Made by a program: the position numbers and the translations under genes. A stretch of DNA of 64,000 nucleotides, taken from NCBI GenBank assembly GCA_016719485.1, contig JADJZB010000022.1, positions 62,001-126,000 on the forward strand, given 5' to 3'. The notes beneath the pieces are model-generated. The model was given only the letters and a program-made list of their open reading frames with translations, made no database searches and was not told the origin of the DNA. Of the stretch, positions 34,643 through 43,499 are shown in pieces (positions within the stretch are counted from its first letter, which is position 1; each line of letters opens with the position of its first letter). This DNA comes from Holophagales bacterium (lineage in GTDB: Bacteria; Acidobacteriota; Thermoanaerobaculia; UBA5066).

Positions 34643-35806
34643 TCAGACCCTCTCGAAGACCGTCGCCACACCCTGGCCGAAGCCGATGCACATCGTGGCG
34701 ACTCCGGTCGTGGCGTTCTTCGCCTTCATCAGGTGCAGGAGCGTCGCAGAGATGCGCGCGCCCGAGCAGCCGAGCGGGTGCCCGAGGGCGATCGCCCCGC
34801 CGTTGAGGTTCACCTTTTCGTCCGCGACGTCGAGGAGGCCGAGGTCCTTGATGACCGGGAGCGACTGCGCCGCGAAGGCCTCGTTCAGCTCCCAGAGGTC
34901 GACGTCGCCCGACTTCATGCCGATGCGCGCGAACGCCTTCTTCGTGGCGGGCACCGGCCCGTAGCCCATGATCGACGGGTCGCAGCCGGCGGCCGACATC
35001 GACCGGATCTTCGCCATCGGCTTCACGCCGAGCTCCCTGGCCTTCTCGGCCGACATCACGAGGAGCGCCGCGGCGCCGTCGGAGATGGCCGACGAGTTGC
35101 CGGCGGTGATCGTTCCGCTCTTCGGGTCGAAGGCAGGCTTGAGCTTGGCGAGCCCCTCGAGCGTCGTCTCGGGGCGGACGACCTCGTCGAAGTCGTAGAG
35201 CTTCAGCGCCCCGTCCTCGTCGTGCCCGTTCACGGGCACGATCTCTCCCGCGAACGCGCCGGTTCGCATCGCTTCGGAGGCCCGCATCTGGGAGCGGTAG
35301 GCGAAGGCGTCCTGCTGCTCGCGGGTGATGCCGTGAAGGCGTGCGAGGTACTCGGCGGTGAGGCCCATCGCGCCGGCGGCCTTCGCGTTGCGCTTCGAGT
35401 TGGACGGGTTGAAATCGACGCCGTGGGTCATCGGAACGTGCCCCATGTGCTCGACGCCGCCGACGACGAACAGGTCGCCATAGCCCGCCATGATCGCCAT
35501 GGCGGCCGAGTGGAGGGCCGTCATCGACGACCCGCAGAGGCGGTTGATCGTCTGCGCGGGGACCTGCTTCGGGATCGGCGTCATGAGCTGGATGAAGCGG
35601 GCCACGTTGTAGGCCTGCTCGAGCGTCTGCTGGACGCATCCCCAGATCACGTCGTCCACCTCGGCGGGGTCCACCGCCGGGTTGCGCGCCAGGAGCGCGT
35701 TGACGAGGTCGGCCGACAGGTTCTCGGCACGGACGTTCCGGAAGATGCCGCCCTTCGAGCGGCCCATCGGGGTGCGGACGGCATCGACGATGACGACGTC
35801 TCTCAT
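34643..35806 (-). CDS. fadA: 3-ketoacyl-CoA thiolase
   Basis: This 387-residue thiolase cleaves 3-ketoacyl-CoA to acetyl-CoA and a shortened acyl-CoA at the end of each beta-oxidation round. The nucleophile Cys lies in NRLCGSSMTALHSAAM. The C-terminal catalytic motifs are NEAFAAQS, NLNGGAIALGHPLGCSGAR (His) and CIGFGQGVATVFE (second Cys). ATG 35806 was chosen for the thiolase start MRDVVIVDAVRTPMG and its GGAGAG site; the longer in-frame ORF would overlap fadB. It lies 4 bases after fadB and should be the beta subunit of that trifunctional-type complex. Confidence 0.94.
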   Translation of the reverse strand: MRDVVIVDAVRTPMGRSKGGIFRNVRAENLSADLVNALLARNPAVDPAEVDDVIWGCVQQTLEQAYNVARFIQLMTPIPKQVPAQTINRLCGSSMTALHSAAMAIMAGYGDLFVVGGVEHMGHVPMTHGVDFNPSNSKRNAKAAGAMGLTAEYLARLHGITREQQDAFAYRSQMRASEAMRTGAFAGEIVPVNGHDEDGALKLYDFDEVVRPETTLEGLAKLKPAFDPKSGTITAGNSSAISDGAAALLVMSAEKARELGVKPMAKIRSMSAAGCDPSIMGYGPVPATKKAFARIGMKSGDVDLWELNEAFAAQSLPVIKDLGLLDVADEKVNLNGGAIALGHPLGCSGARISATLLHLMKAKNATTGVATMCIGFGQGVATVFERV

Positions 35807-35810
35807 CTCA

Positions 35811-37958
35811 TCACTCTCCGTGGAAGCCCTTGCCGGCGGCGGCAAGGTCTCTCAGCTGCTGCGTCGGGGCGTAGAGGGCGCCGAGCGCCGCGTTCTTCTC
35901 CGCGGCCGCGAGGAGCGCCGGGGTCCCGGTGGCGTCGGCCCAGCGGAAGACCCCGCCGCGGAACGGCGGGAAGCCGAGGCCGTAGACGAGGGCGATGTCG
36001 ACCTCGGTCGGCGAGGCGACGATGCCGTCCTCCAGGCAGCGCGAGCACTCGAGGAGCATCGGCAGCAGCATCCGCTCGACGATCTGGGCGTCGGAGACCT
36101 CGGGCGACGCCGTCGCGTGCGCCTTCAGCAGCTCCTCGGCGACCGGGTCGACCGCCTTCTTCGGCGGCCCCTTCTTCTGCGGCTCCCAGACGTAGAAGCC
36201 CTTGCCGTTCTTCTGGCCGAAGCGCTGGGCGGCGAACATCTTCTCGATGGCGCTCTCCCCCTCGTGCGACATCCGGTCGGGGAAGGAGGCGGCCATCACC
36301 TTGTCGGCGTGGACGCCCGTGTCGATCCCGACGACGTCGAGGAGGAGCGCCGGCCCCATCGGCCAGCCCCACTTCTCCATCACCTTGTCGACGCGCTTGT
36401 AGTCGACGCCGTCCTTCAGGAGCAGCTCGAAGCCGGAGAAGTAGGGGAAGAGGACGCGGTTGACGAGGAAGCCGGCGCAGTCGCCGACGACGATCGGGGT
36501 CTTGCCCATCGCCTGCGCCCAGGCGACGGTCGTGGCGATCGCCTCGGGGCTCGACTTCGCGCCCCGGATCACCTCGACGAGGGGCATCCGCGGGACCGGG
36601 TTGAAGAAGTGCATCCCGCAGAAGTTCTCCGGAGCCTTCAGCGCCTCGGCGAGACGGGTGATCGAGATCGTCGAGGTGTTCGACGCGAGGATCGTACCCG
36701 GCTTCACGCTCGCCTCGAGCTCGGCGAGGACCGCTTTCTTGACCTTCTCGTTCTCGACGACCGCCTCGACGACGATGTCGACGGCGCCGAAGTCGCCGAA
36801 GGAGAGGGTCGGCGTGATGCCGGCCAGGACCTGCGCCATCTTTCCGGCGGTCATCTTCCCGCGGTCGACCTGCTTCTCGAGGAGCTTGGCCGCCTCGCCC
36901 ATCCCGAGCTCGAGCGCCTTCGGCGCGATGTCCTTCATCAGGATCGGCGTCCCCTTCGACGCGGACTGGTAGGCGATGCCGCCCCCCATGATCCCCGCGC
37001 CGAGGACCGCCGCGCGCTGCACGGGTTTCGCGCCCTTCGACGCCTTCTTGCCGAACTTCTTGACGAGCTGGTCGCCGAGGAAGACCGAGACGAGGCCGTG
37101 GGCGGTGGGCGTCTTGGCAATTTTCGCGAAGGTCGCGGCCTCGATCTTCAGCGCCTCGTCGCGCCCGAGGCCGGCTCCCTTCTGCATCGCCTCGATCGCG
37201 GCGACGGGAGACGGGTAGTTCGGACCGGCCTTGCCGCCGACGAACGCCTTCGACCCTTCGAAGACCATTCCCGCCTCGATCTTGTTCAGCTGGAGCGGCG
37301 CCTTCTTCTCGTCGCGGCGCTTCTTCCAGTCGAGCTTGCCGTCGGCGGCGTCCTGGAGCATCCGGAGGGCGACCTCGCGGAGCTTCTCCGGCGCGCAGAC
37401 GGCGTCGACCGCGCCGATCTTGAGGCCTTCCTCGGCCGGGTACTGCTCGCCCGTGGCGATCCACTCGATGGCGTTGTCGGCCCCGCACATCCGCGAGAGG
37501 CGGACCGTGCCGCCCCAGCCGGGGAAGATGCCGAGCTTCGTCTCGGGAACGCCCACCTTCGCCGCCGTCGAGGCGGCCCGGAAGTGGGCCGAGAGGGCCA
37601 GCTCGAAGCCGCCGCCGAGGCAGAAGCCGTTCAGCGCGACGACCGACGGACAGGGGAGGTCCTCGATGCCGTTGAAGACCGCGTCGGCCTCGAGGAGCCA
37701 GGCCGTCAGCTCCTCTTCGGTCCTCTTGAAGTGGCCGAGGAACTCGGTGACGTCGGCGCCGACGATGAAGACGTCCTTGCCGCTCGTCACGAGGAGCCCC
37801 TTCGGAGGCGCCTCCGTCAGCTTTTCGACGACCTCTTTCAGCTCACCCATCGTCAGGGCGTTGAACTTGTTGACGGAGTCGCCCTTCAGGTCGAACGTCA
37901 GCTCGACGAAGCCTCCGTCCAACGGCGCGGTCTGGATCGCCTGCCCTTCGTACTTCAT
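35811..37958 (-). CDS. fadB: Fatty-acid oxidation complex alpha subunit (enoyl-CoA hydratase/3-hydroxyacyl-CoA dehydrogenase)
   Basis: This 715-residue protein has the standard FadB length. Residues 1-190 are the crotonase-fold hydratase, with ALNGFCLGGGFELALSAHFR and the catalytic acidic segment PETKLGIFPGWGGTVRL. Residues about 310-500 are the NAD-binding dehydrogenase (AAVLGAGIMGGGIAY; SNTSTISITRLA; GMHFFNPVPRMPLVEVI). Two C-terminal helical domains follow (GDCAGFLVNRVLFPYF; YGLGFPPFRGGVFRW). The start is ATG 37958, giving MKYEGQAI, with GAAGGAG upstream. It catalyses hydration and oxidation of trans-2-enoyl-CoA and passes the product to FadA. Confidence 0.95.
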   Translation of the reverse strand: MKYEGQAIQTAPLDGGFVELTFDLKGDSVNKFNALTMGELKEVVEKLTEAPPKGLLVTSGKDVFIVGADVTEFLGHFKRTEEELTAWLLEADAVFNGIEDLPCPSVVALNGFCLGGGFELALSAHFRAASTAAKVGVPETKLGIFPGWGGTVRLSRMCGADNAIEWIATGEQYPAEEGLKIGAVDAVCAPEKLREVALRMLQDAADGKLDWKKRRDEKKAPLQLNKIEAGMVFEGSKAFVGGKAGPNYPSPVAAIEAMQKGAGLGRDEALKIEAATFAKIAKTPTAHGLVSVFLGDQLVKKFGKKASKGAKPVQRAAVLGAGIMGGGIAYQSASKGTPILMKDIAPKALELGMGEAAKLLEKQVDRGKMTAGKMAQVLAGITPTLSFGDFGAVDIVVEAVVENEKVKKAVLAELEASVKPGTILASNTSTISITRLAEALKAPENFCGMHFFNPVPRMPLVEVIRGAKSSPEAIATTVAWAQAMGKTPIVVGDCAGFLVNRVLFPYFSGFELLLKDGVDYKRVDKVMEKWGWPMGPALLLDVVGIDTGVHADKVMAASFPDRMSHEGESAIEKMFAAQRFGQKNGKGFYVWEPQKKGPPKKAVDPVAEELLKAHATASPEVSDAQIVERMLLPMLLECSRCLEDGIVASPTEVDIALVYGLGFPPFRGGVFRWADATGTPALLAAAEKNAALGALYAPTQQLRDLAAAGKGFHGE

Positions 37959-38013
37959 CCGCCTCTGCTCCTTCTTCCGGGTGCGTCGGGAATCGGGTCC
38001 GGAACGGTCCGTG

Positions 38014-38019
38014 ATCATA
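38014..38019 (-). promoter_or_regulatory. Probable -10 box of fadBA
   Basis: The minus strand reads TATGAT, 55 bases before the fadB start codon. A -35 box is not clear. The 250-base divergent gap also carries TACACT (38095-38100) and TAGACT (38166-38171) on the plus strand as possible -10 boxes for the kinase-like gene. Confidence 0.4.
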
Positions 38020-38208
38020 TCCGCCGCGCCGCAGCAAGAGCACCGAAAAATGAGCCGCGCCTCATACCGGGAGGATGGGGTCTGGTCTACGTTCTACACT
38101 CTGCGGGTCCGTCTGCCCGGCGGGAGCTTCGCGCGGAACGGCCCGTCACGACGAAATCCTGAGCGTAGACTTCGAGGCAGCTCCTGATCTTCGAGAACCG
38201 GAAGGGGG

Positions 38209-38919
38209 ATGGACATGTCCTTCGTTTCGTCCGAAGAGAAGACCCTCGCCTTCGTCGCCGCCATGCTCGGCGCCTCGCCCAAGGGTCCGCTGAAGGCGCG
38301 CGAACGCCGGCGCCCCGTCGTCACCGTGTCGCGCCAGACGGGCGCCGGAGGGAACGCCTTCGGCGAGGCTCTCTGCGAATGGCTCGAGAGAGCCCAGCCG
38401 AAGGGACGCGGGTCCTGGGTGGTCGTGGACAAGGAGCTCGTCGACAAGATCCTCGAGGACGAGGCTCTTCCCGATCGCCTCGCCTCCTGGTCGCCCGAGG
38501 ACCACCTTTCCGGAGTCTCGTTCGTCATCGAGGAGCTCCTCGGCCTTCACCGCGCCTCGTCGCGTCCCATTCAGGAGACGACCGAGACGATCCTGAGGCT
38601 CGGCGAGATGGGGAACGTCGTCATCGTCGGCCGGGGCGCGAACGTCATTCTCGGCCACCGGCCGGAGGCGTTCCACGTGAGGCTCGTCGCGTCGCTGGAG
38701 AGCCGCATCACCAACATCGCCGAGCTGCGGGGCACGTCGAAGAAGGCGGCGCGGGCGTACGTCGAGGCGGAAGACAAGGCCCGCCGGAGCTTCATCCGCC
38801 GCACCTTCCAGGCGGACGTGAACGACCCTCTTCTCTACAACCTCGTCATCAACGTCGACCGGGTCCCGATCGACGAGGCGGCGCGCATCGTCGGAGAGGC
38901 CGTCCTCGCGCGGGCGTAG
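38209..38919 (+). CDS. Cytidylate-kinase-like family protein
   Basis: This 236-residue P-loop-type protein resembles the cytidylate-kinase-like family (PF13189). It has a Walker-A-like segment VTVSRQTGAGGNAFGEALCEWL (VSRQTGAGG in place of GxxxxGK), KELVDKILED, and NVVIVGRGANVILGHRPEAFHVRLVAS followed by the Arg-rich lid RITNIAELRGTSKKAARAYVEAEDKARRSFIRRTF. Family members are related to CMP kinase but their substrate is unproven. ATG 38209 follows AAGGGGG; an ATG two codons later is equally possible. It is convergent with the zinc-knuckle gene. Confidence 0.8.
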   Translation: MDMSFVSSEEKTLAFVAAMLGASPKGPLKARERRRPVVTVSRQTGAGGNAFGEALCEWLERAQPKGRGSWVVVDKELVDKILEDEALPDRLASWSPEDHLSGVSFVIEELLGLHRASSRPIQETTETILRLGEMGNVVIVGRGANVILGHRPEAFHVRLVASLESRITNIAELRGTSKKAARAYVEAEDKARRSFIRRTFQADVNDPLLYNLVINVDRVPIDEAARIVGEAVLARA

Positions 38920-38929
38920 CGGGAAGGCG

Positions 38930-38953
38930 CCTCCAGGGCTTCACTCCCGGAGG
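38930..38953. terminator. Short hairpin between convergent genes
   Basis: CCTCC pairs with GGAGG and an inner GGG pairs with CCC, with one unpaired A and a 7-base loop, in the 34 bases between two convergent stop codons. It is a weak candidate. Confidence 0.35.
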
Positions 38954-39250
38954 TCAGAAGTGGCCGCACTTCGGGCAGAGGTCGGCGTAGAGCTCGTCGA
39001 GGCGCCCTTCGGCCTCGGGCCCGACGAAGCTGCAGCGGGGACAGCGGAACGAGAAGTAGCGGACGCGCCCCTCCCGGTTGCAGCGCGGGCAGTCGACCGT
39101 GCCGGTCCCCCGGCAGTATCCGCAGACGATCCACAGCTCCTCGTTACCCTGGAAGCGCATCCTCCCCAGGGACTTGCAGCGTATGCAGGCGCCCCCGAGG
39201 CCTGTTCCCTTGCATGTCGGGCACTTCGCGAGTCGTTCGCGGGCGAGCAT
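38954..39250 (-). CDS. Small zinc-knuckle protein with six CxxC motifs (DnaJ-type)
   Basis: This 98-residue soluble protein contains CPTC, CIRC, CGYC, CPRC, CPRC and CPKC. Three are followed by Gly as in the CxxCxGxG repeats of the DnaJ central domain (CPTCKGTG 10-17; CGYCRGTG 43-50; CPRCNREG 54-61). Twelve cysteines could bind three zinc ions. There is no J domain. A partner-binding or disulfide-holding role would be in line with such modules, but function is unknown. ATG 39250 has GGGGAGG 6 bases upstream. Confidence 0.82.
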   Translation of the reverse strand: MLARERLAKCPTCKGTGLGGACIRCKSLGRMRFQGNEELWIVCGYCRGTGTVDCPRCNREGRVRYFSFRCPRCSFVGPEAEGRLDELYADLCPKCGHF

Positions 39251-39333
39251 GGCGACCTCCCCGGCCCCTCGAGGCTTCGGGCTGTATCCGGTGACGTGCT
39301 GGGCTGCCCAAAGTCTACGCCGGGAGCGGAAGC

Positions 39334-41583
39334 TCAGCGCTGGAAGGCGTAGGAGACCTTCAGGAAGAGCTGCCGGGCTCCCGGGGGAAGCCCGCCTTCC
39401 TCAGAGAGGGTCCGGGTGTCGCCGTAGCCGAGGAAGACGACGCTCTGCCAGTTCAGCCTGTAGGCGACGAGGGCCGACGCCGAGAAGGACCCCGACCTCT
39501 CCTCGACGGGCTCGGCGTAGAGCTCGGGGTTCGTGCGCGTCTCGACGTACTGCCCGATGACGCGCACGTAGCTCCTCGCGGTGAGGGTGTAGGTCGCCTT
39601 CAGCCGCTCGACGAAGGCCGTGAAGAGCCGCTTCGACCCGGTCTCTCCCTCGGGCTTCACGTTCATCCACTGGACCTCACCCACGAGGTCCAGCTCGAGG
39701 TGGTTGCCGGGCCGGACGACGACGCTCCCCGCCGTCCGGCCGCCGTGGCCCCGACGGGCGCCGACGAAATCGATCTCCTCACCGATCGATCCGTCGACGG
39801 AGATCCTCCCGAGCCAGCGGACCGGGGCCGTGCTGACGCTGTAGACGAGGCGCGTCCTCGGGAGCACCGTGTCCCCGGCGAGGACCTTGTCGCTCCGCAC
39901 CTGGAAGACCGCGGAGCTGTTGTACTTCGCGTCGAGGCTGACGCCGGCCGAAACGACCTGGCTGAGGAGGTCTCCCTCGCGGTCGGCTATGTAGTCGCCG
40001 AAGGCAAAGGGCCTCACGCGCGAGAAGAAGCCCTTCGGACGGAACGTGTAGCCGCCCTGAACGAACCCCTCGCGGAAGCCCACCTGCGGCACGAACCCGA
40101 GGTCGGCCCGGAACCCGTCGGAGAAGTCCTTGTACTCCACTCCCCAGTCGACCGTCTCGGTCGAGTGCTCCCACCAGACGTCCGCCCCGTGGCCCGAGAG
40201 GGCCTGCCCGTTCCACTCCGCCGCGAGGTCGGGCCGATCCGGGGTGTCGCTCCGCGAGAAGAGGAGCTGCCCCGTGACCGTGTCGGACTCGCTCGGACTG
40301 AAGCGGAGGTCGGGGCCGATGACCCGGTTGCTGCCCCCGCCCTGGATCTCCTTGTCGGTGACGAGAAGGGAGACGAAGGACCGGCCCAGGTCGTGCCGGG
40401 CGCGGCCGATGAAATCGAGGGACGAGAAGTCCTGGTCCGCGAGGTCGGAGCCGCTCGGTCCCGGCAGGATCACGCTGCCGCCCCCCCTGTCGTACGCGAC
40501 GAGGGCCGTCCAGCTCGTCGCGTCGAGCTTTCCCGTGCCGCGCAGGCCCCAGCGGGGCGAGGTGATCGACCGGGTGTAGACGGCCGTCACGGGCGTCGAG
40601 AGAAGGTCGACCCCCTCGAGGAAGAAGGGGCGCTTCTCGGGGTAGAAGAGCGCGAAGCGCTCGTTGACCCCGATCTTCGCGACGTCCGATTCGATCTGCG
40701 AGAAGTCGGGGTTGAGCGTGGCGTCGAGGGCGACCCCTGCCGAGGGGGTCCACTTCACGTCGAGGCCGGCGTCGAATTCCGCCGGCTTTCGCACGAGACC
40801 GCTCCCGTCCTCGCGCGGGACCGTCTCCTGCGAAGCAGTGACGTACGGCGCGGCCACGAGGTTCCCGCCGGGCGGCAGGCCGGAGAGACCGGTCAGGACG
40901 TTCTCGGAGCAGATGAAGCAGTTCCGGCCACGGGGGAGGCGCGCCGAGAACATCTGGTAGCGGAAGTCCCTGGGGCGGTTCCGGTAGACGAGGATTCCCC
41001 AGGTCTGAGGGTCCTTCTTCTCGTAGCGCAGGGACGAGAAGGGGATCCGGATCTCGAGGCTCCAGCCGGTAGGCGTCAGCCTCCCCGCCGCGTCCCAGAA
41101 GAAGTCGGGCGAGGAGGACTCGTTGCCGTCGTCGGTCACCGCGTCGTACTGAATGCCTCGCGGGTTGGCGAGGAAGAGGATCGCCGTCCGGCCGTCGTTG
41201 CGGGTGTCGAGGATGATCCCGCCGTAGTCCGTGTCGCCGCCCAGGACGTCGCGTTGCGAGAACGGGGCGCGGATCTTCTTCGGCTCCGGGTCGTCGCACT
41301 CGAGCGCCGCGTAGAGGAACCTGTCGTCGTACGTCAGGCGGGCGAGCGTCCGCACCTTCGGCGGGAGGTTGTCTCCCGGGTTCGTCTCGTAGAACGTCTC
41401 GACGAGCGTCGCCCCGGACCAGCCGTCGTCCCCGAGGTCGCCGTCGACCGCGATGGGACCCGAAGCTCTCGAGATCCGGATCTCGGCCCCCCTCAGCTCG
41501 TCGGCGGAGGAGGGCCGACAAAGCGCCGGGCTGGCCGTGACGGCCAACCCGGCGAGGAGGAGGAGGGAACCTCGGGCTGTCAC
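39334..41583 (-). CDS. CBM9-like plus DUF5916 outer-membrane protein
   Basis: This is a 749-residue exported protein. The signal peptide covers about residues 1-22 (LLLLAGLAVTASPALC). Residues about 38-230 resemble a family 9 carbohydrate-binding domain (GPIAVDGDLGDDGWSGATLV; DDRFLYAALECDDPEPKKIR; WSLEIRIPFSSLRY). Residues about 265-749 match DUF5916, a predicted outer-membrane barrel (LNPDFSQIESDVAKIGVNER; YPEKRPFFLEGVDLL) ending in the aromatic C-terminus LFLKVSYAFQR. These proteins are widespread in Acidobacteriota and Bacteroidota with no settled function. GTG 41583 lacks a ribosome-binding site; TATCAG ends 7 bases before it. Confidence 0.85.
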   Translation of the reverse strand: MTARGSLLLLAGLAVTASPALCRPSSADELRGAEIRISRASGPIAVDGDLGDDGWSGATLVETFYETNPGDNLPPKVRTLARLTYDDRFLYAALECDDPEPKKIRAPFSQRDVLGGDTDYGGIILDTRNDGRTAILFLANPRGIQYDAVTDDGNESSSPDFFWDAAGRLTPTGWSLEIRIPFSSLRYEKKDPQTWGILVYRNRPRDFRYQMFSARLPRGRNCFICSENVLTGLSGLPPGGNLVAAPYVTASQETVPREDGSGLVRKPAEFDAGLDVKWTPSAGVALDATLNPDFSQIESDVAKIGVNERFALFYPEKRPFFLEGVDLLSTPVTAVYTRSITSPRWGLRGTGKLDATSWTALVAYDRGGGSVILPGPSGSDLADQDFSSLDFIGRARHDLGRSFVSLLVTDKEIQGGGSNRVIGPDLRFSPSESDTVTGQLLFSRSDTPDRPDLAAEWNGQALSGHGADVWWEHSTETVDWGVEYKDFSDGFRADLGFVPQVGFREGFVQGGYTFRPKGFFSRVRPFAFGDYIADREGDLLSQVVSAGVSLDAKYNSSAVFQVRSDKVLAGDTVLPRTRLVYSVSTAPVRWLGRISVDGSIGEEIDFVGARRGHGGRTAGSVVVRPGNHLELDLVGEVQWMNVKPEGETGSKRLFTAFVERLKATYTLTARSYVRVIGQYVETRTNPELYAEPVEERSGSFSASALVAYRLNWQSVVFLGYGDTRTLSEEGGLPPGARQLFLKVSYAFQR

Positions 41584-41590
41584 CCGCTCA

Positions 41591-41596
41591 CTGATA
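41591..41596 (-). promoter_or_regulatory. Possible -10 box, leaderless DUF5916 transcript
   Basis: The minus strand reads TATCAG ending 7 bases before GTG 41583, with no Shine-Dalgarno sequence. It lacks the final T of TANNNT, so it is a weaker case than the others. Confidence 0.3.
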
Positions 41597-41638
41597 CGAA
41601 CGGGCGGGTCCCGGGTTTCGCTCCTCCTTCCGGTGCTC

Positions 41639-43276
41639 CTACTCCGGCCGCTTCGGCTCCTCGGCGAGCTTCCGCGCCTTCAGGCGGTCGCCCCCGTCCT
41701 TCGCGATCGCCCGGTACCACTCCTCGCGGTAGCGCGGGTGCGTGACGTTGCCCTGCGTGTCGCGGACGTTGCCGTCCATGTACTTCCAGAGGAGGAACTC
41801 GCCGAGCTTCTTCCAGCGGGCGAAGGCCATGTCCCCCGCGGCCACGGAGTACTTCGTCAGGTAGTCGCGGGCCGCGGCCGGCGAGGCGGCGTGGAGGCGC
41901 ACGGCCTCCTTCTCGACCTCGGGCTGCTCGGCGAGGAAGCGCCCCTCGAGCTCGCCCTGCACCGTGCGGACGTCCTGGATCATGTCGCTGTAGCGCGAGT
42001 AGGCCCAGTTCGAGACGAAGTTGAAGACCCAGAACGCCGAGTCCCAGGAGAAGGCCGAGAAGTCGGCCGTCCCGACGGCGAAGCTCTTCGGCACCTCGCG
42101 GATGCCGCAGTACATCGGCGTGTAGACCGTGGAGTAGGTGTCGTCGAGGCCGAACCAGAGGACGCCGCCGACCGGGTTCGGGAGGAACGACCGGAGCTGC
42201 GCGACGAACGAGTAGCCGGTCTGCTGCGTGGAGATCGCCCGCTCGTGGACGTAGTCGACGTCGTCCACCTTGAAGCCCATCGGGCGCCAGCGGTACGGCA
42301 GGACGAACGGCCCGGCGCCGATGTCCTTCGTCATGTCGAGCTCGGTCCCCTCGAAGTGGTCCCGCATCAGCTCCATGACGTCCTTCGTCGACAGCTTCCT
42401 GTCCGGCTTGATCGCCCAGGGCATCGGCTTGGCGCCCGGAACGGCGAGGATCCAGTCGGAGGAGAGGTTCAGCGACGGCGCCGCGCGGCGGAAGACGCTC
42501 CAGACGCGCCCGTCACAGCTCCGGAGGGTGCTCGCCCGGAGCGGGGCGTACGCGTCGGCGAACGAGAACTCCTCGTCCTTCCCCGAAAACCACCCCTTCT
42601 CGCGCGCGAAGGAGATCACGTCCTTCGAGTAGAGGACGTTCTTCGGGTCGTTCAGGGAGAACTGCCGGATGCGGGGCTGGTTCGCGTGGGCCGAGATCAT
42701 CCCGTCGGGGACCTTGACGGCGACCCAGACCGCCCCCTTCTGCTTCTCGCCCTTCCCGATGATCTCGAGGACCCAGGCCTCGTTCGGGTCGGCGATCGAG
42801 ATCGACTCGCCCGACGAGGCGTAGCCGAACTCGTCGACGAGCTTCGTCATGACGTCGATCGCCTCGCGCGCCGTCTTCCCGCGCTCGAGGCCGAGCCACA
42901 TGAGCGAGCCGTAGTCGATGATCCCGGCCGGCCCGGCGAGCTCCTTCCGCCCGCCGAACGTCGTCTCGCCGATCGAGACCTGGTGCTCGTTGATGTTCCC
43001 GACGACCTGGTACGTCACGGACACCTGCGGGATCCGGCCGAGCGTCTTGCCGGTGTCCCACTCGACGATCTCGCGCATCGCGCCGAAGGTGTGGACCCCC
43101 GCCGGCGTGAAGTAGAGCTCGCCGTACAGCTCGTGGCTGTCGGCGGCGTAGGTGATCATCGTCGAGCCGTCGGCCGAGGCCCCCTTCGTCACGAGGATGT
43201 TCGTGCAGGCGAGGGCGTCGGGCGTGACGAGGGCGAAGGTCGTCGCGAGGGCGAGGAGGGCAGCGGGCTTTCTCAT
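41639..43276 (-). CDS. C69-family secreted dipeptidase
   Basis: This 545-residue Ntn-hydrolase peptidase belongs to the PepD/C69 family. The signal peptide ends ALA immediately before Cys24 (CTNILVTKGASADGSTM), so removing it exposes the catalytic N-terminal cysteine. Family motifs follow: NEHQVSIGETTFGGRKEL, GLERGKTAREAID, YASSGESISIADPNEAWVLEI and ISAHANQPRIR. It would cleave short peptides in the periplasm or outside the cell. The start ATG has a weak, distant AAGGAG. It is encoded alone, divergent from the PEGA protein. Confidence 0.9.
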   Translation of the reverse strand: MRKPAALLALATTFALVTPDALACTNILVTKGASADGSTMITYAADSHELYGELYFTPAGVHTFGAMREIVEWDTGKTLGRIPQVSVTYQVVGNINEHQVSIGETTFGGRKELAGPAGIIDYGSLMWLGLERGKTAREAIDVMTKLVDEFGYASSGESISIADPNEAWVLEIIGKGEKQKGAVWVAVKVPDGMISAHANQPRIRQFSLNDPKNVLYSKDVISFAREKGWFSGKDEEFSFADAYAPLRASTLRSCDGRVWSVFRRAAPSLNLSSDWILAVPGAKPMPWAIKPDRKLSTKDVMELMRDHFEGTELDMTKDIGAGPFVLPYRWRPMGFKVDDVDYVHERAISTQQTGYSFVAQLRSFLPNPVGGVLWFGLDDTYSTVYTPMYCGIREVPKSFAVGTADFSAFSWDSAFWVFNFVSNWAYSRYSDMIQDVRTVQGELEGRFLAEQPEVEKEAVRLHAASPAAARDYLTKYSVAAGDMAFARWKKLGEFLLWKYMDGNVRDTQGNVTHPRYREEWYRAIAKDGGDRLKARKLAEEPKRPE

Positions 43277-43484
43277 GAGGGGTTCGCGGCTCCTTGACGG
43301 GGCCGCCCTGCCCGCGTGCGCCGCGGGGAGCCGCCCCGACCGGGGATCCTACCGGAGGAACGGGTCCGGCGCGCGCCGCGAGAGGGCTCCGACTTCGACA
43401 GGAGGTGCCGGGCGTCGCTCGCAGCCGCGCGGCCGGGTCGTGGGAGCAGTCCCGGCCCCGCTCGCTCCCGGGCCCTTGCGCGAA

Positions 43485-43490
43485 TACGAT
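43485..43490 (+). promoter_or_regulatory. Possible -10 box of the PEGA gene
   Basis: TACGAT ends 9 bases before GTG 43500. There is no Shine-Dalgarno sequence and no clear -35 box. The remainder of the 223-base divergent gap shows nothing else that I recognise. Confidence 0.3.
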
Positions 43491-43499
43491 GGCGGTGCC

